A stretch of DNA of 53,015 nt, taken from contig JAWXBN010000090.1 of assembly GCA_034440155.1 (NCBI GenBank), positions 1-53,015 on the forward strand. The letters run 5' to 3'. This document shows positions 1-6,879 of this stretch, one piece after another. Each line of letters opens with the position of its first letter. Within the stretch, counting starts at the first letter, position 1. The position numbers were made by a program, and so were the translations under genes. The stretch comes from Verrucomicrobiota bacterium (GTDB lineage Bacteria > Verrucomicrobiota > Verrucomicrobiia > JAWXBN01). The notes below the pieces were generated by a model. That model was not told where the DNA came from, ran no database searches, and was given only the letters and a program-made list of their open reading frames with translations.

Positions 1-128
1 ATTTGCACCACGAAGGATGATGGGAACAAGATGGGTTAACTCATTCTGTAGGGCGCGCGACCCCGGTTGCCGAATGCCGAATGTCCGCGTGAAACTCTGG
101 GATTATGCCCAGAACCGTACGACCCCCA

Positions 129-581
129 TCATATCGGCACCACTAGTCCTTCCACCTCGGCCAATTTCTTCTGGTTCATATCTAATGTGAGGAATGCACC
201 CGCACCCAGATGAAGTGCAGTGGCCACGTGGAGAATGTCTGCTAAGCGGTGACCTCCATCTAAAGTATGCGCGCCGCTCAGCGACTCCGCCCGCTGATGC
301 ACGTCAGCCCAATCTACAGGCAGCACACTCAGGATTCCCGCATTCAGATCGATCTGAATATCTCGCAGCATTTGCAGGCCTTCATTTTGGGGAAACCCCT
401 GAGTTCTGTCATGGTTGTACAGACGGATTTGGAGCCGCACGGACTGCCGAAACTCCAGCAGCAACAGACTCGAGACCCGTAGCGGTCCTAGAAGCCCCAC
501 CATGAAAGCATCCGCTTTCGAAGAATTAAACTGCGTCCGGTAAAGCGCACAGAGAAAGGACGTGTCGGGAAAGTGACTCAT
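129..581 (-). CDS. PIN-domain (VapC-like) ribonuclease toxin
   Basis: 150 residues, the usual size of a VapC-type toxin. The four acidic residues expected to bind the catalytic metal are visible: D6 in the N-terminal PDTSF stretch, E43 in LLEFRQ, D115 in LADILH and D134 in TLDMNQ. PIN toxins of this kind cleave RNA, often tRNA or rRNA, and are neutralised by a protein encoded just upstream. The ATG overlaps the stop codon of that upstream gene (ATGA, 578-581), which implies translational coupling, so this is the second gene of a type II toxin-antitoxin operon. The active-site set looks intact. The RNA target cannot be read from the sequence. Some PIN proteins lack toxin activity, but the paired antitoxin argues against that here. 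Confidence 0.88.
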   Translation of the reverse strand: MSHFPDTSFLCALYRTQFNSSKADAFMVGLLGPLRVSSLLLLEFRQSVRLQIRLYNHDRTQGFPQNEGLQMLRDIQIDLNAGILSVLPVDWADVHQRAESLSGAHTLDGGHRLADILHVATALHLGAGAFLTLDMNQKKLAEVEGLVVPI

Positions 582-835
582 CCTTCTTCCCCCTCTAGCT
601 CGTCTTCCCGCATTGCCGCCACCTCCCCTTCGGTGAATACCCGATCACCCCAAATAGCCTTGCGACGCGCAGCAAAGTCAGGTTTGGCAGGACGAGCATC
701 CCGCGCGGGGGTCCATCCCGTGAGCACCCCGATGGGTTTCCCACGCTTTTCGATATGGATTTCTTCTCCTTCGGCGAGCCATACTTCAAGCTTTGAGAAG
801 GAATTACGCAGATCACGAACAGTTACGGTTCTCAT
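578..835 (-). CDS. Phd/YefM-family antitoxin
   Basis: 85 residues from the ATG at 835. The N-terminus MRTVTVRDLRNSF is typical of the DNA-binding half of Phd/YefM antitoxins, followed by a KRGKPIGVLTG strand-turn segment and an acidic C-terminal tail (EDELEGEEG) that would wrap the toxin. In-frame upstream starts exist (ATG at 856, TTG at 871), but only the 835 start gives the normal family N-terminus. No clear Shine-Dalgarno sequence precedes it. It is the first gene of the pair and overlaps the toxin start by 4 bases. Proteins of this family usually repress their own operon, and an 8-bp inverted repeat lies directly over the start codon (834-856). Confidence 0.85.
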   Translation of the reverse strand: MRTVTVRDLRNSFSKLEVWLAEGEEIHIEKRGKPIGVLTGWTPARDARPAKPDFAARRKAIWGDRVFTEGEVAAMREDELEGEEG

Positions 836-856
836 GTGGACATATTTAGTCCACAT
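834..856 (-). promoter_or_regulatory. Inverted repeat over antitoxin start, candidate operator
   Basis: A perfect 8-base inverted repeat, ATGTGGAC and GTCCACAT, separated by 7 A/T-only bases, covers the antitoxin start codon. Its size and place fit an autoregulatory site for the Phd-like protein. That role is inferred from how the family usually works; the sequence shows only the repeat. Confidence 0.5.
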
Positions 857-957
857 ACCATTTCGCGTCAATAAAAGTTTTACGCAAAGTCCGCGACGGG
901 ACGTAAAGTTTTTTTCATGATTGCCAGACGTGGTGAGAGGGCCTTATCCTCGGCGCG

Positions 958-1407
958 ATGAAACGCCTATTCTTTTTAATCATTTTATTCGGAACCCCCG
1001 TTTTCTCCCATGCGGATGAAATCCAATTACCACCTCCTGTGCGCGACGGGTTAAAGGCCTTGATCGACAAGGGGGCACAACAAGCTGTTAATATCTGGGT
1101 AAAAGGAACCCCTGTCGAAAAAGATGCAAAACTGACCACCAGCCTCCTGCAAAATCTCGAACCCATGATCGCCATGATGGGTAATGTGAATGGTTATGAG
1201 ATCGTCCGCCAGGTCCAGATCAGCCCGTCGGTGGTCACCTCCTATATCGTGATCAAACTCGATCTAGGCCCGATTTACATGGTTTCGGACGCCTACCAGT
1301 CAAAAAACGGGTGGATCATCGCCAATATCCGTTTTGACGGGAATCTGCGTCCGCTCTTTAGCGAAGACTTCATTATTGATCTTTACGATCAGGCCCAAAA
1401 GAAGTAG
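958..1407 (+). CDS. Secreted protein of unknown function
   Basis: 149 residues. It starts with a basic then hydrophobic segment (MKRLFFLIILFGTPVFSHA) that looks like a signal peptide with cleavage after about residue 19, so the mature protein should be periplasmic or exported. The mature part begins PPPVRDGLKALIDKG, continues with an amphipathic helical region and ends in alternating strand-like segments (TSYIVIKLDLGPIYMVSDAY, then GWIIANIRFDG). I recognise no catalytic motif or named family. It lies 13 bases before ffh on the same strand and may be cotranscribed with it. No good ribosome-binding site is visible. Confidence 0.7.
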   Translation: MKRLFFLIILFGTPVFSHADEIQLPPPVRDGLKALIDKGAQQAVNIWVKGTPVEKDAKLTTSLLQNLEPMIAMMGNVNGYEIVRQVQISPSVVTSYIVIKLDLGPIYMVSDAYQSKNGWIIANIRFDGNLRPLFSEDFIIDLYDQAQKK

Positions 1408-1420
1408 TCATTGATCCCTT

Positions 1421-2785
1421 ATGTTTGAATCCCTGACGGATAAACTCCAGCAGGCCTTTAAAACCCTCTCGGGTTATGGCCGTATCTCGGAGAATAATAT
1501 CGGAGACGCTCTGCGCGAAGTGCGCATGGCGCTGCTCGACGCTGACGTGAATTTCCAAGTCGTCAAAGACTTCATCGAGCGGGTGAAAGAAAAGTCCCTC
1601 GGAGCGGAGGTCATTAAGTCCGTTTCCCCCGGCCAACAAATCATCAAAATCATCCATGATGAATTAGTCGGCCTCCTCGGATCGGAAAATGCCGAGCTGA
1701 ATACAAACTACAACCCCACTAAAATCATGATGGTCGGGCTGCACGGCTCCGGGAAAACGACCTCCACTGGGAAACTCGCCAAGCTCCTGCAAAAACAAGG
1801 CAAAACCCCGCTCCTCGTGGCTTGTGACGTTTACCGCCCTGCGGCTATCGACCAGCTCAAAACCCTCGGGGCCCAGCTCAATATCCCGGTTTATACAAAA
1901 CTCGGCGAAATGAATGTCCCGAAAATCGCCGAGGAAGCCATCGGATTTGCTATCCTCAAACAATGTAACGTCCTGATTTTTGACACGGCCGGACGCCTCC
2001 AGATCGATGAACCACTCGTCGAGGAACTCAAAAACCTGAAGAGCAAGGTCAAACCCCAGGAAATCATCCTGGTGGCGGACAGTTCCTTAGGCCAACAAGC
2101 CGTCGATGTGGCCAAAGGTTTTAATGACGCCCTCGACCTGACCGGGGTGATCCTGACTAAACTCGACGGTGACGCCCGCGGGGGAGCAGCCATTTCCATC
2201 AGGTCTGTGACCGGAAAACCCATTAAATTCGTCGGGACCGGCGAAAAAATGGATGCCTTGGAGCCATTCCACCCGGATCGTATGGCCTCACGTATCCTCG
2301 GGATGGGTGATATCGTGACCTTGGTCGAAAAAGCCCAGGAACATATCGATACAGACAAGGCCGAGGAGCTGGAGCGCAAAATGCGCAAAGGCGACATGGA
2401 CATGAATGATTTTCTGGAGCAGCTCCGGCAAGTAAAAAATATGGGGAATTTGGAGAATTTACTTGGCATGCTCCCCGGAGTTGGTAATGTGCTCAGTTCC
2501 CAGTCAGGCGGCGGGCTTATTGCGCAGGGCGAGAAACAGATGAAACGCTCTGAGGCGATGATCCAGTCCATGACACCGGGTGAGAGGCGTTTTCCGCATC
2601 TGATAAATGTCAGTCGCAGACAACGTATCGCCCGTGGCAGCGGTGCTTCCCTTGTGGAAGTGAATCAATTCTTGAAGCAATTCGAGGAAATGAAAAAAAT
2701 GATGAAAAACATGGGTAAAATGCAAAAACTCATGACGAAAATGGGAGGCGGGCTCCCGATGCAGATGCCCGGCATGCCCCGCTAA
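1421..2785 (+). CDS. ffh: Signal recognition particle GTPase Ffh
   Basis: 454 residues, normal for Ffh (SRP54). It binds signal sequences of nascent membrane and secreted proteins together with 4.5S RNA, and delivers ribosomes to FtsY at the membrane. The domains are in order: helical N domain (about 1-95), G domain with P-loop GLHGSGKTT (106-114), DTAGR, and TKLDGDARGG, then a methionine-rich M domain. The M domain contains MTPGERRFPHLI and the RNA-contacting SRRQRIARGSG motif, and ends in a Met/Gly-rich tail. It leads the group ffh-rpsP-trmD-rplS, an arrangement common in bacteria. No SRP RNA gene was noticed in the window. Confidence 0.98.
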   Translation: MFESLTDKLQQAFKTLSGYGRISENNIGDALREVRMALLDADVNFQVVKDFIERVKEKSLGAEVIKSVSPGQQIIKIIHDELVGLLGSENAELNTNYNPTKIMMVGLHGSGKTTSTGKLAKLLQKQGKTPLLVACDVYRPAAIDQLKTLGAQLNIPVYTKLGEMNVPKIAEEAIGFAILKQCNVLIFDTAGRLQIDEPLVEELKNLKSKVKPQEIILVADSSLGQQAVDVAKGFNDALDLTGVILTKLDGDARGGAAISIRSVTGKPIKFVGTGEKMDALEPFHPDRMASRILGMGDIVTLVEKAQEHIDTDKAEELERKMRKGDMDMNDFLEQLRQVKNMGNLENLLGMLPGVGNVLSSQSGGGLIAQGEKQMKRSEAMIQSMTPGERRFPHLINVSRRQRIARGSGASLVEVNQFLKQFEEMKKMMKNMGKMQKLMTKMGGGLPMQMPGMPR

Positions 2786-2857
2786 AAACGGGGAAATCAG
2801 AATAAAGAAAACAAGCATTGGCAATAAACAAACAGGATTTGTCAGAGGAAAAAAGTT

Positions 2858-3115
2858 ATGGCAGTTAAGATTCGTCTCACCCGTACGGGAACAACAAACG
2901 CACCCAGCTATCGTCTGGTTGTCACCGATAATCGTAATCCCCGTGACGGTCGTTACCTTGAAAATCTCGGGACTTATACCCCGAGGGATGCAAAGCAGAA
3001 TTCCGATTTGAAGCTCGATCGTATCGAGCATTGGCTTTCTAAAGGTGCAGAAATGACCGAAACAGCTGCGAGCTTGATTAAAAAAGCGCGTAAAATCGCC
3101 GTCCAAGTCGCGTAG
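2858..3115 (+). CDS. rpsP: 30S ribosomal protein S16
   Basis: 85 residues, the normal length. The opening VKIRLTRTGTTNAPSYRLVVTD and the following RDGRYLENLGTY are hallmark S16 sequence. S16 binds 16S rRNA early in 30S assembly. An AGAGGA ribosome-binding site at 2844-2849 precedes the ATG. In most bacteria rimM, the 16S-processing factor that partners S19, lies between rpsP and trmD. Here only 63 non-coding bases separate them, so rimM is absent from this locus. Confidence 0.98.
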   Translation: MAVKIRLTRTGTTNAPSYRLVVTDNRNPRDGRYLENLGTYTPRDAKQNSDLKLDRIEHWLSKGAEMTETAASLIKKARKIAVQVA

Positions 3116-3178
3116 TTTTGGATTTTTATCACCCAACGGGTAATTCCTTTAGCGGAATGCCGGGAGGTCAAAAAAACA

Positions 3179-3883
3179 ATGCAAATTGAAGTTTTGACCT
3201 TGTTCCCCGGAATCGTCGAGGGTTCGGTGGGTGAAAGCATTATTAAACGCGCACAGGAAAAGGAACTCGTTTCGATTCGTGTGCGGAATTTACGGGATTG
3301 GACCCGTGACCGGCATAAAACAGCCGATGACCGCCCTTACGGGGGTGGTGCAGGGATGGTTCTGAAACCCGAACCGATATTTGAGGCGGTGGACGCCATC
3401 TGTGGGGAGTCGAAGTCAGAATGGCATGTGATTCTGACTTCTCCCGCAGGAAAAGCCCTCACGCAGGAAAAAGCGCGGGAGCTGGCCGGAAGGCCAAAAG
3501 TTCTTTTGATATGCGGTCATTATGAAGGAATCGATGAAAGGGTCAGGACGGCCCTCGTCGACGAGGAAATCTCCATCGGAGATTATATCCTGACGAATGG
3601 TTCTCTGGCGGCCTCGGTGATTATCGACGCCACGGTCCGGCTCATCCCCGGAGTGCTTGGTTGTGAGGAATCCGCCGAGACTGAGTCATTCAACGATTTC
3701 CTTTTGGAGTATCCCCATTACACACGGCCCGAGAATTACCGGGACATACCGGTGCCGGGGGTTCTCCTCTCGGGTAACCACGCGCAAATTGCGCAATGGC
3801 GATACGAGGAGTCCCTGAGACGGACCACCGAAAGGCGACCGGATCTCTTAGAAAAACATTTGCAGTACAAGAAAACCAATTAA
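3179..3883 (+). CDS. trmD: tRNA (guanine-N1)-methyltransferase TrmD
   Basis: 234 residues. TrmD methylates N1 of G37 next to the anticodon using S-adenosylmethionine, which prevents +1 frameshifting. Diagnostic segments are QIEVLTLFPG at the start, RPYGGGAGMVLKPEP, LLICGHYEGIDERV, and the deep-knot SAM-binding region EISIGDYILTNG with RLIPGVLG. The usual TGGE is TNGS here, a mild variation. A GGGAGG ribosome-binding site lies about 10 bases upstream. One copy of the repeated word GCAAATTGC sits at 3784-3792, read as codons for Ala-Gln-Ile-Ala. The gene is followed by rplS, the normal order. Confidence 0.97.
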   Translation: MQIEVLTLFPGIVEGSVGESIIKRAQEKELVSIRVRNLRDWTRDRHKTADDRPYGGGAGMVLKPEPIFEAVDAICGESKSEWHVILTSPAGKALTQEKARELAGRPKVLLICGHYEGIDERVRTALVDEEISIGDYILTNGSLAASVIIDATVRLIPGVLGCEESAETESFNDFLLEYPHYTRPENYRDIPVPGVLLSGNHAQIAQWRYEESLRRTTERRPDLLEKHLQYKKTN

Positions 3884-3910
3884 AAAAAACAAATAGAGTG
3901 GAGAAGACAT

Positions 3911-4279
3911 ATGAGCAGCGCAGTTGACATCATCCGTGCGATCGAAGCCGAACAATTTAAAACTGATCTCGCCCCTTTCAATATAGGGGACACGATCAAA
4001 GTACACACCCGTGTTAAAGAAGGTGAAAAAGCCCGTATCCAGATTTTTGCCGGGCTCGTCATTGCCAAAAAAGGAACCGGGATTAATGCAAATTTCACCG
4101 TCCGCCGTATTTCTTATGGTGAAGGTGTCGAGCGTATCTTCCCCCTCCACTCCCCAAATATCGCCAAGGTCGAAGTGGATAAACATGGAGCCCCACGCCG
4201 CGCCAAACTTTATTACCTCCGCGATCGCCTCGGTAAAGAAGCCCTTCTCGTTAAAGAAAAAGGCGGCCGTAAAAAATAG
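3911..4279 (+). CDS. rplS: 50S ribosomal protein L19
   Basis: 122 residues, normal for L19, which sits at the 30S-50S interface. Recognised by FNIGDTIKVHTRVKEGEKARIQ, the GTGINANFTVRRISYGEGVERIFPLHSP segment (positions about 55-85) and the basic C-terminus with AKLYYLRDRLGKEA. It is the last gene before a strong intrinsic terminator at 4319, so the ffh-rpsP-trmD-rplS transcript probably ends here, although rnhB and yraN, common downstream partners, appear 2.6 kb later. Confidence 0.98.
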   Translation: MSSAVDIIRAIEAEQFKTDLAPFNIGDTIKVHTRVKEGEKARIQIFAGLVIAKKGTGINANFTVRRISYGEGVERIFPLHSPNIAKVEVDKHGAPRRAKLYYLRDRLGKEALLVKEKGGRKK

Positions 4280-4318
4280 TTTTTATTAAGAACCCCTCTC
4301 TAAAGGTTTTCTTTTATA

Positions 4319-4355
4319 ACACCCGTCACTTGACCAAGTGACGGGTGTTTTTTTA
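4319..4355 (+). terminator. Intrinsic terminator after rplS
   Basis: A 13-bp perfect stem (ACACCCGTCACTT with AAGTGACGGGTGT) and a 4-base loop are followed by a run of T. This is a textbook Rho-independent terminator ending the ribosomal/tRNA-modification operon. Confidence 0.93.
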
Positions 4356-4378
4356 TATGAATTTTCCGGTGCCGACCG

Positions 4379-4447
4379 GTTAGGCCTTTTCCCAGCGGCT
4401 AACGGCCAAGGGAAGGTGGGTGGGCGGAGAAGTCGGGGGAAAGAAAA
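4379..4447. repeat. Direct repeat copy A, left of toxin cassette
   Basis: Begins GTTAGGCCTT and ends with a 21-base block (4420-4440) identical to one at 5368-5388. The same start and end are found in copy B after the toxin gene, with a different middle, so the two copies are imperfect and bracket the toxin-antitoxin cassette. The rest of the 4286-4615 gap holds the rplS terminator and otherwise featureless DNA, with an AAGGAG ribosome-binding site at its end. Confidence 0.7.
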
Positions 4448-4615
4448 TATTGCGCCGTCGATAAGAAGTGATAGAATCAGGATGTGGGATATCCCACTAA
4501 AATAAAAAACACTCTAAGCTGGAATCAAGAGTTCATCCACACGGTGATGATAAGATACAAAAGCCTCATATCACTTAAAAAATGCTAATCACTCTGAGAA
4601 TAAGGAGCAACTAAC

Positions 4616-4861
4616 ATGACGACGACATTAGTCAAAAAGTATGAAGCGCATTTGGATGCCAAAAAACGTCTAGTCCTCCGGGGAACAGAATATCAGCACT
4701 ACCAAGTCCGTATCTATAAGGATGGCCATGTCGAGTTGGAGCCCCGAGTGCTCATTCATCCCTGCGCGGTATCGAAACGAACACTTAAAACCATGGATGC
4801 ATCGATGGCTAACTTCAAAAAAGGAAAAGTCTCCAAGCCCATTGATCTGTCCAGATACTAA
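4616..4861 (+). CDS. Small antitoxin-like protein
   Basis: 81 residues with an AAGGAG ribosome-binding site 10 bases before the ATG. The first half resembles a small beta-rich domain (KKYEAHLDAKKRLVLRGTEY, YQVRIYKDGHVELEPR). The C-terminal segment MANFKKGKVSKPIDLSRY has the pattern NFKxGKVSxPIDLS that I associate with antitoxins placed before RelE/ParE-like toxins. The downstream gene begins 17 bases later with its own strong ribosome-binding site and fits such a toxin. I assign it as an antitoxin from this C-terminal pattern plus context; I cannot name the family with certainty. Confidence 0.65.
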   Translation: MTTTLVKKYEAHLDAKKRLVLRGTEYQHYQVRIYKDGHVELEPRVLIHPCAVSKRTLKTMDASMANFKKGKVSKPIDLSRY

Positions 4862-4878
4862 TCTGGAGGAGCAAGAAA

Positions 4879-5300
4879 ATGGACCGTTTCGAGATCGTCA
4901 TGGGCGTCCCTCATATGGGAAAATATTGGGACGAGCTGAAAAAAAACAGGCATCAAATAGACTATCAAAGTCCGAACAGAAGGACTTCAAGAAACTCATC
5001 AAGGCCTTCAAGTTGTTGGAGGCGAATCCCCAATATCCGGGATTACAATCACACGAGATTGATCCTCTGACGCGGCGTTATGGTTCAAAGGTCTTTCAGT
5101 CCTATCTGGAAAACAGGAAACCCGCCACCGGTCGGCTCTTTTGGGTGTACGGCCCAGGCAAAGGTCAGATCACAATCATCGGTCTTGAACCGCACCCTGA
5201 AGATAACAAAAGGGGCGGTTATGATCGTGTGGAACTGTCCCAGTTACGGCCCCACAAATCGTCGGATAAAGCTTTAAAAAAGAGTTTTTTTCTTTGTTAG
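4879..5300 (+). pseudogene. RelE/ParE-like toxin gene with -1 frame break
   Basis: A GGAGGA ribosome-binding site (4865-4870) leads to ATG 4879, reading MDRFEIVMGVPHMGKYWDELKK. This frame soon degenerates into a short ORF. The adjacent -1 frame continues QASNRLSKSEQKDFKKLIKA and then YGSKVFQSYLENRKPATGRLFWVYGPGKG and ITIIGLEPHPEDNKRGGYDRVELSQL (segments from about 5065 onward), ending at 5300. Joined, these give one coherent protein of about 140 residues. The switch lies in a run of eight A followed by C (4939-4947). This contains the heptamer A AAA AAC in exactly the phase needed for -1 ribosomal slippage. It could equally be a one-base deletion or a homopolymer sequencing error. The RelE/ParE superfamily assignment is by overall look and position after an antitoxin-like gene. 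Confidence 0.62.
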
Positions 5301-5395
5301 GCCTTACCCCAAGAGCCAAGGAGAGGTGGGGGTGGGTCTATGACAGGAGTGTGATGGATCCGCGGTGGTGGGCGGAGAAGTCGGGGGAGAAAAGT
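5296..5395. repeat. Direct repeat copy B, right of toxin cassette
   Basis: Starts GTTAGGCCTT, overlapping the toxin stop codon, and ends with the 21-base block (5368-5388) identical to 4420-4440. The interior is longer than in copy A and contains extra GGTGGG/GTGGG units. Together the copies bracket the cassette at 4616-5300, as expected if it arrived by, or was duplicated through, recombination between short repeats. No transposase is present. Confidence 0.7.
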
Positions 5396-6033
5396 GCTGG
5401 ATCATTGAAGAAAAAAACTGTCCAATATGAAGAGGAAGTTACTGAGAACTAAAAAATGGAGCCGTTTATGGTAGGAATTATCTCGCAAACTAACTGCCAT
5501 TCCAGTCTGGCCTCGATTTCTATTGCTATTGGTGCGTGCAGACGTATGGCAGTAATAACGATTATGTGAGGCTGAGATTTTAGATTATTTTTTTCAGCAA
5601 ATTGCTCAAGAGGCTATCTTTGGGGAGCATACTCGCTCCCCGAGTGTTGCAGGCATACACCCGCTCCGCCGTTTTTTATCAAATGCCCCCGGAAGGCGTT
5701 CGGGGCCTAAATGGTTCCATCGGGCGGGGACGCCCTCGGATGCACTCGGGGACACATGCTCTCCCCGATCCTCGGCAAGCAGAGCCGCCCGCCCTACCCG
5801 CGTAAAAATCAAAACTTCTTCCTTCGGGAGCAAATTGCTCCCTAGATGGGAACGGGAGCTCTGTCGCCCTACACACTCACTCGTCAGGCTTTTTCTTCGT
5901 GCCCTTTGTGATCTTCGTGGTGAATACCCCCCCCTTTGACGGACTTGCGCTGTGAAACTCATCTGTTTTGGAGGGGGTTTGCCGGGCAACTTGCGCGTTG
6001 ACTTGATGGGGTGAATGTTCTTGAACAGTATTC
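5396..6033. other. Non-coding, palindrome-rich intergenic region
   Basis: About 640 bases with no credible gene; open frames here have low-complexity Arg/Pro-rich translations that match no family. From about 5595 onward it is full of GC-rich inverted repeats: GGGGAGC and GCTCCCC around 5619-5640, TCGGGGA and TCCCCGA around 5748-5772, and a perfect 17-base palindrome at 5826-5842. Two exact copies of GCAAATTGC (5597, 5830) and one variant (5986) fall here. The segment around 5888-5925 reads, on the minus strand, as TTKITKGTKKK, a repeat phrase I associate with dispersed non-coding elements in environmental genomes. The stretch looks like accumulated repeat debris, and it separates the terminated rplS operon from the next gene block. 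Confidence 0.7.
5826..5842. repeat. 17-base perfect palindrome containing the repeated word
   Basis: GGGAGCAAATTGCTCCC is symmetric around its central A (8+1+8 bases) and contains GCAAATTGC at 5830-5838. It is the most symmetric copy of that word in the window and lies in non-coding DNA. It could be a protein-binding site or the tip of a hairpin in the repeat region. Confidence 0.75.
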
Positions 6034-6879
6034 ATGCGCAAAACCATCCTTTTCCCATTATTTGCCGCGCTGATCGCGGCTTTCACTTTCCCTGGTTGTT
6101 CCCAAGGGGAAAAAGCCAGCAAAACGGTCGCTGAAGGCCAGATGATTAGTAAAATCCGGACGCGGGGAGTATTAAAAATCGGTGTAGCCATTTTTGTGCC
6201 TTGGGTGATCCAGGGTAAAGACGGTAACCTGAAAGGGTTTGAAGTCGAACTGGCAAATCAACTTGCCGCCGACATGCAGGTCAAACCACAATTTGTCATC
6301 AGCGACTTTGACCAGTTGATCCCCAAACTCCAAGCCGGTGAAATCGACATCATCATCTCGGGAATGTCGATCACCCCTGAACGCGCCCTGAAAGTCAATT
6401 TCACGGTCCCTTATAATGAATCCGGTACTTATATCGTGGGGAATAAAAAGAGCATGAAAAAGGTCGAAAAACCTGATGATTTGAATGATAAAAAGTATGT
6501 GATCGGATTTGTCGCAGGCACGATATTTGAAAACACGGCCCAGAAAATTTTCACAAAAGCAGAACTACATCCCTTCAGCAGCGATGATGAATGTTACAAG
6601 GCGCTCAACCTCATGCAAATCGATGCCGTGATCTCCTCGAGCCCCCGCCCCGAACTGGAAGTCCTCATGAATCCTGACAAATTTTTCATTCCGTTCAACG
6701 ATTCCCTCACGAATACGGGTCAAGCCATGGTCATCCAGAAAGGGGATCCTGATTTTGTGAATTTCCTAAATTCCTGGATATTCTATTACACAGCAAACCA
6801 ATGGTTGCTTGAGAGAAGACACTACTGGTTCCGTACATTGGACTGGAAAGACGCCGATGTGACTTTCGGTTTAAACTAA
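6034..6879 (+). CDS. Amino-acid ABC transporter substrate-binding lipoprotein (SBP family 3)
   Basis: 281 residues. A signal sequence ends in a lipobox-like FPGC (Cys about 22), so the protein is probably lipid-anchored in the envelope. The mature part has the family-3 solute-binding pattern: RGVLKIGVAIFVPWV, GFEVELANQLAADM, LIPKLQAGEIDIIISGMSIT and ERALKVNFTVPY, then the second lobe with a DAVISSSP segment. Such proteins capture polar amino acids or related small solutes for an ABC importer. No permease or ATPase gene accompanies it, so its partner must be elsewhere or the protein acts as a sensor. Its TAA overlaps the rnhB ATG (TAATG), suggesting cotranscription. Confidence 0.88.
   Translation: MRKTILFPLFAALIAAFTFPGCSQGEKASKTVAEGQMISKIRTRGVLKIGVAIFVPWVIQGKDGNLKGFEVELANQLAADMQVKPQFVISDFDQLIPKLQAGEIDIIISGMSITPERALKVNFTVPYNESGTYIVGNKKSMKKVEKPDDLNDKKYVIGFVAGTIFENTAQKIFTKAELHPFSSDDECYKALNLMQIDAVISSSPRPELEVLMNPDKFFIPFNDSLTNTGQAMVIQKGDPDFVNFLNSWIFYYTANQWLLERRHYWFRTLDWKDADVTFGLN

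Noticed and set aside
2504-3136. Minus-strand open frame of 210 codons opposite ffh and rpsP
   Set aside because: It is antisense to two certain genes, has His/Phe-rich sequence and no family features.
4968-4987. Hairpin as a stimulator of the -1 frameshift
   Set aside because: The stem is only 6 bp and starts 20 bases after the heptamer, beyond the usual spacing; kept as a remark only.
4379-5395. Insertion sequence around the second toxin cassette
   Set aside because: No transposase and no terminal inverted repeats were found; only direct repeats are present.
5602-5989. Open frames on both strands in the repeat region
   Set aside because: Translations are Arg/Pro/Gly-rich, they follow inverted repeats, have no ribosome-binding site and match no family; they are products of GC-rich repeats.
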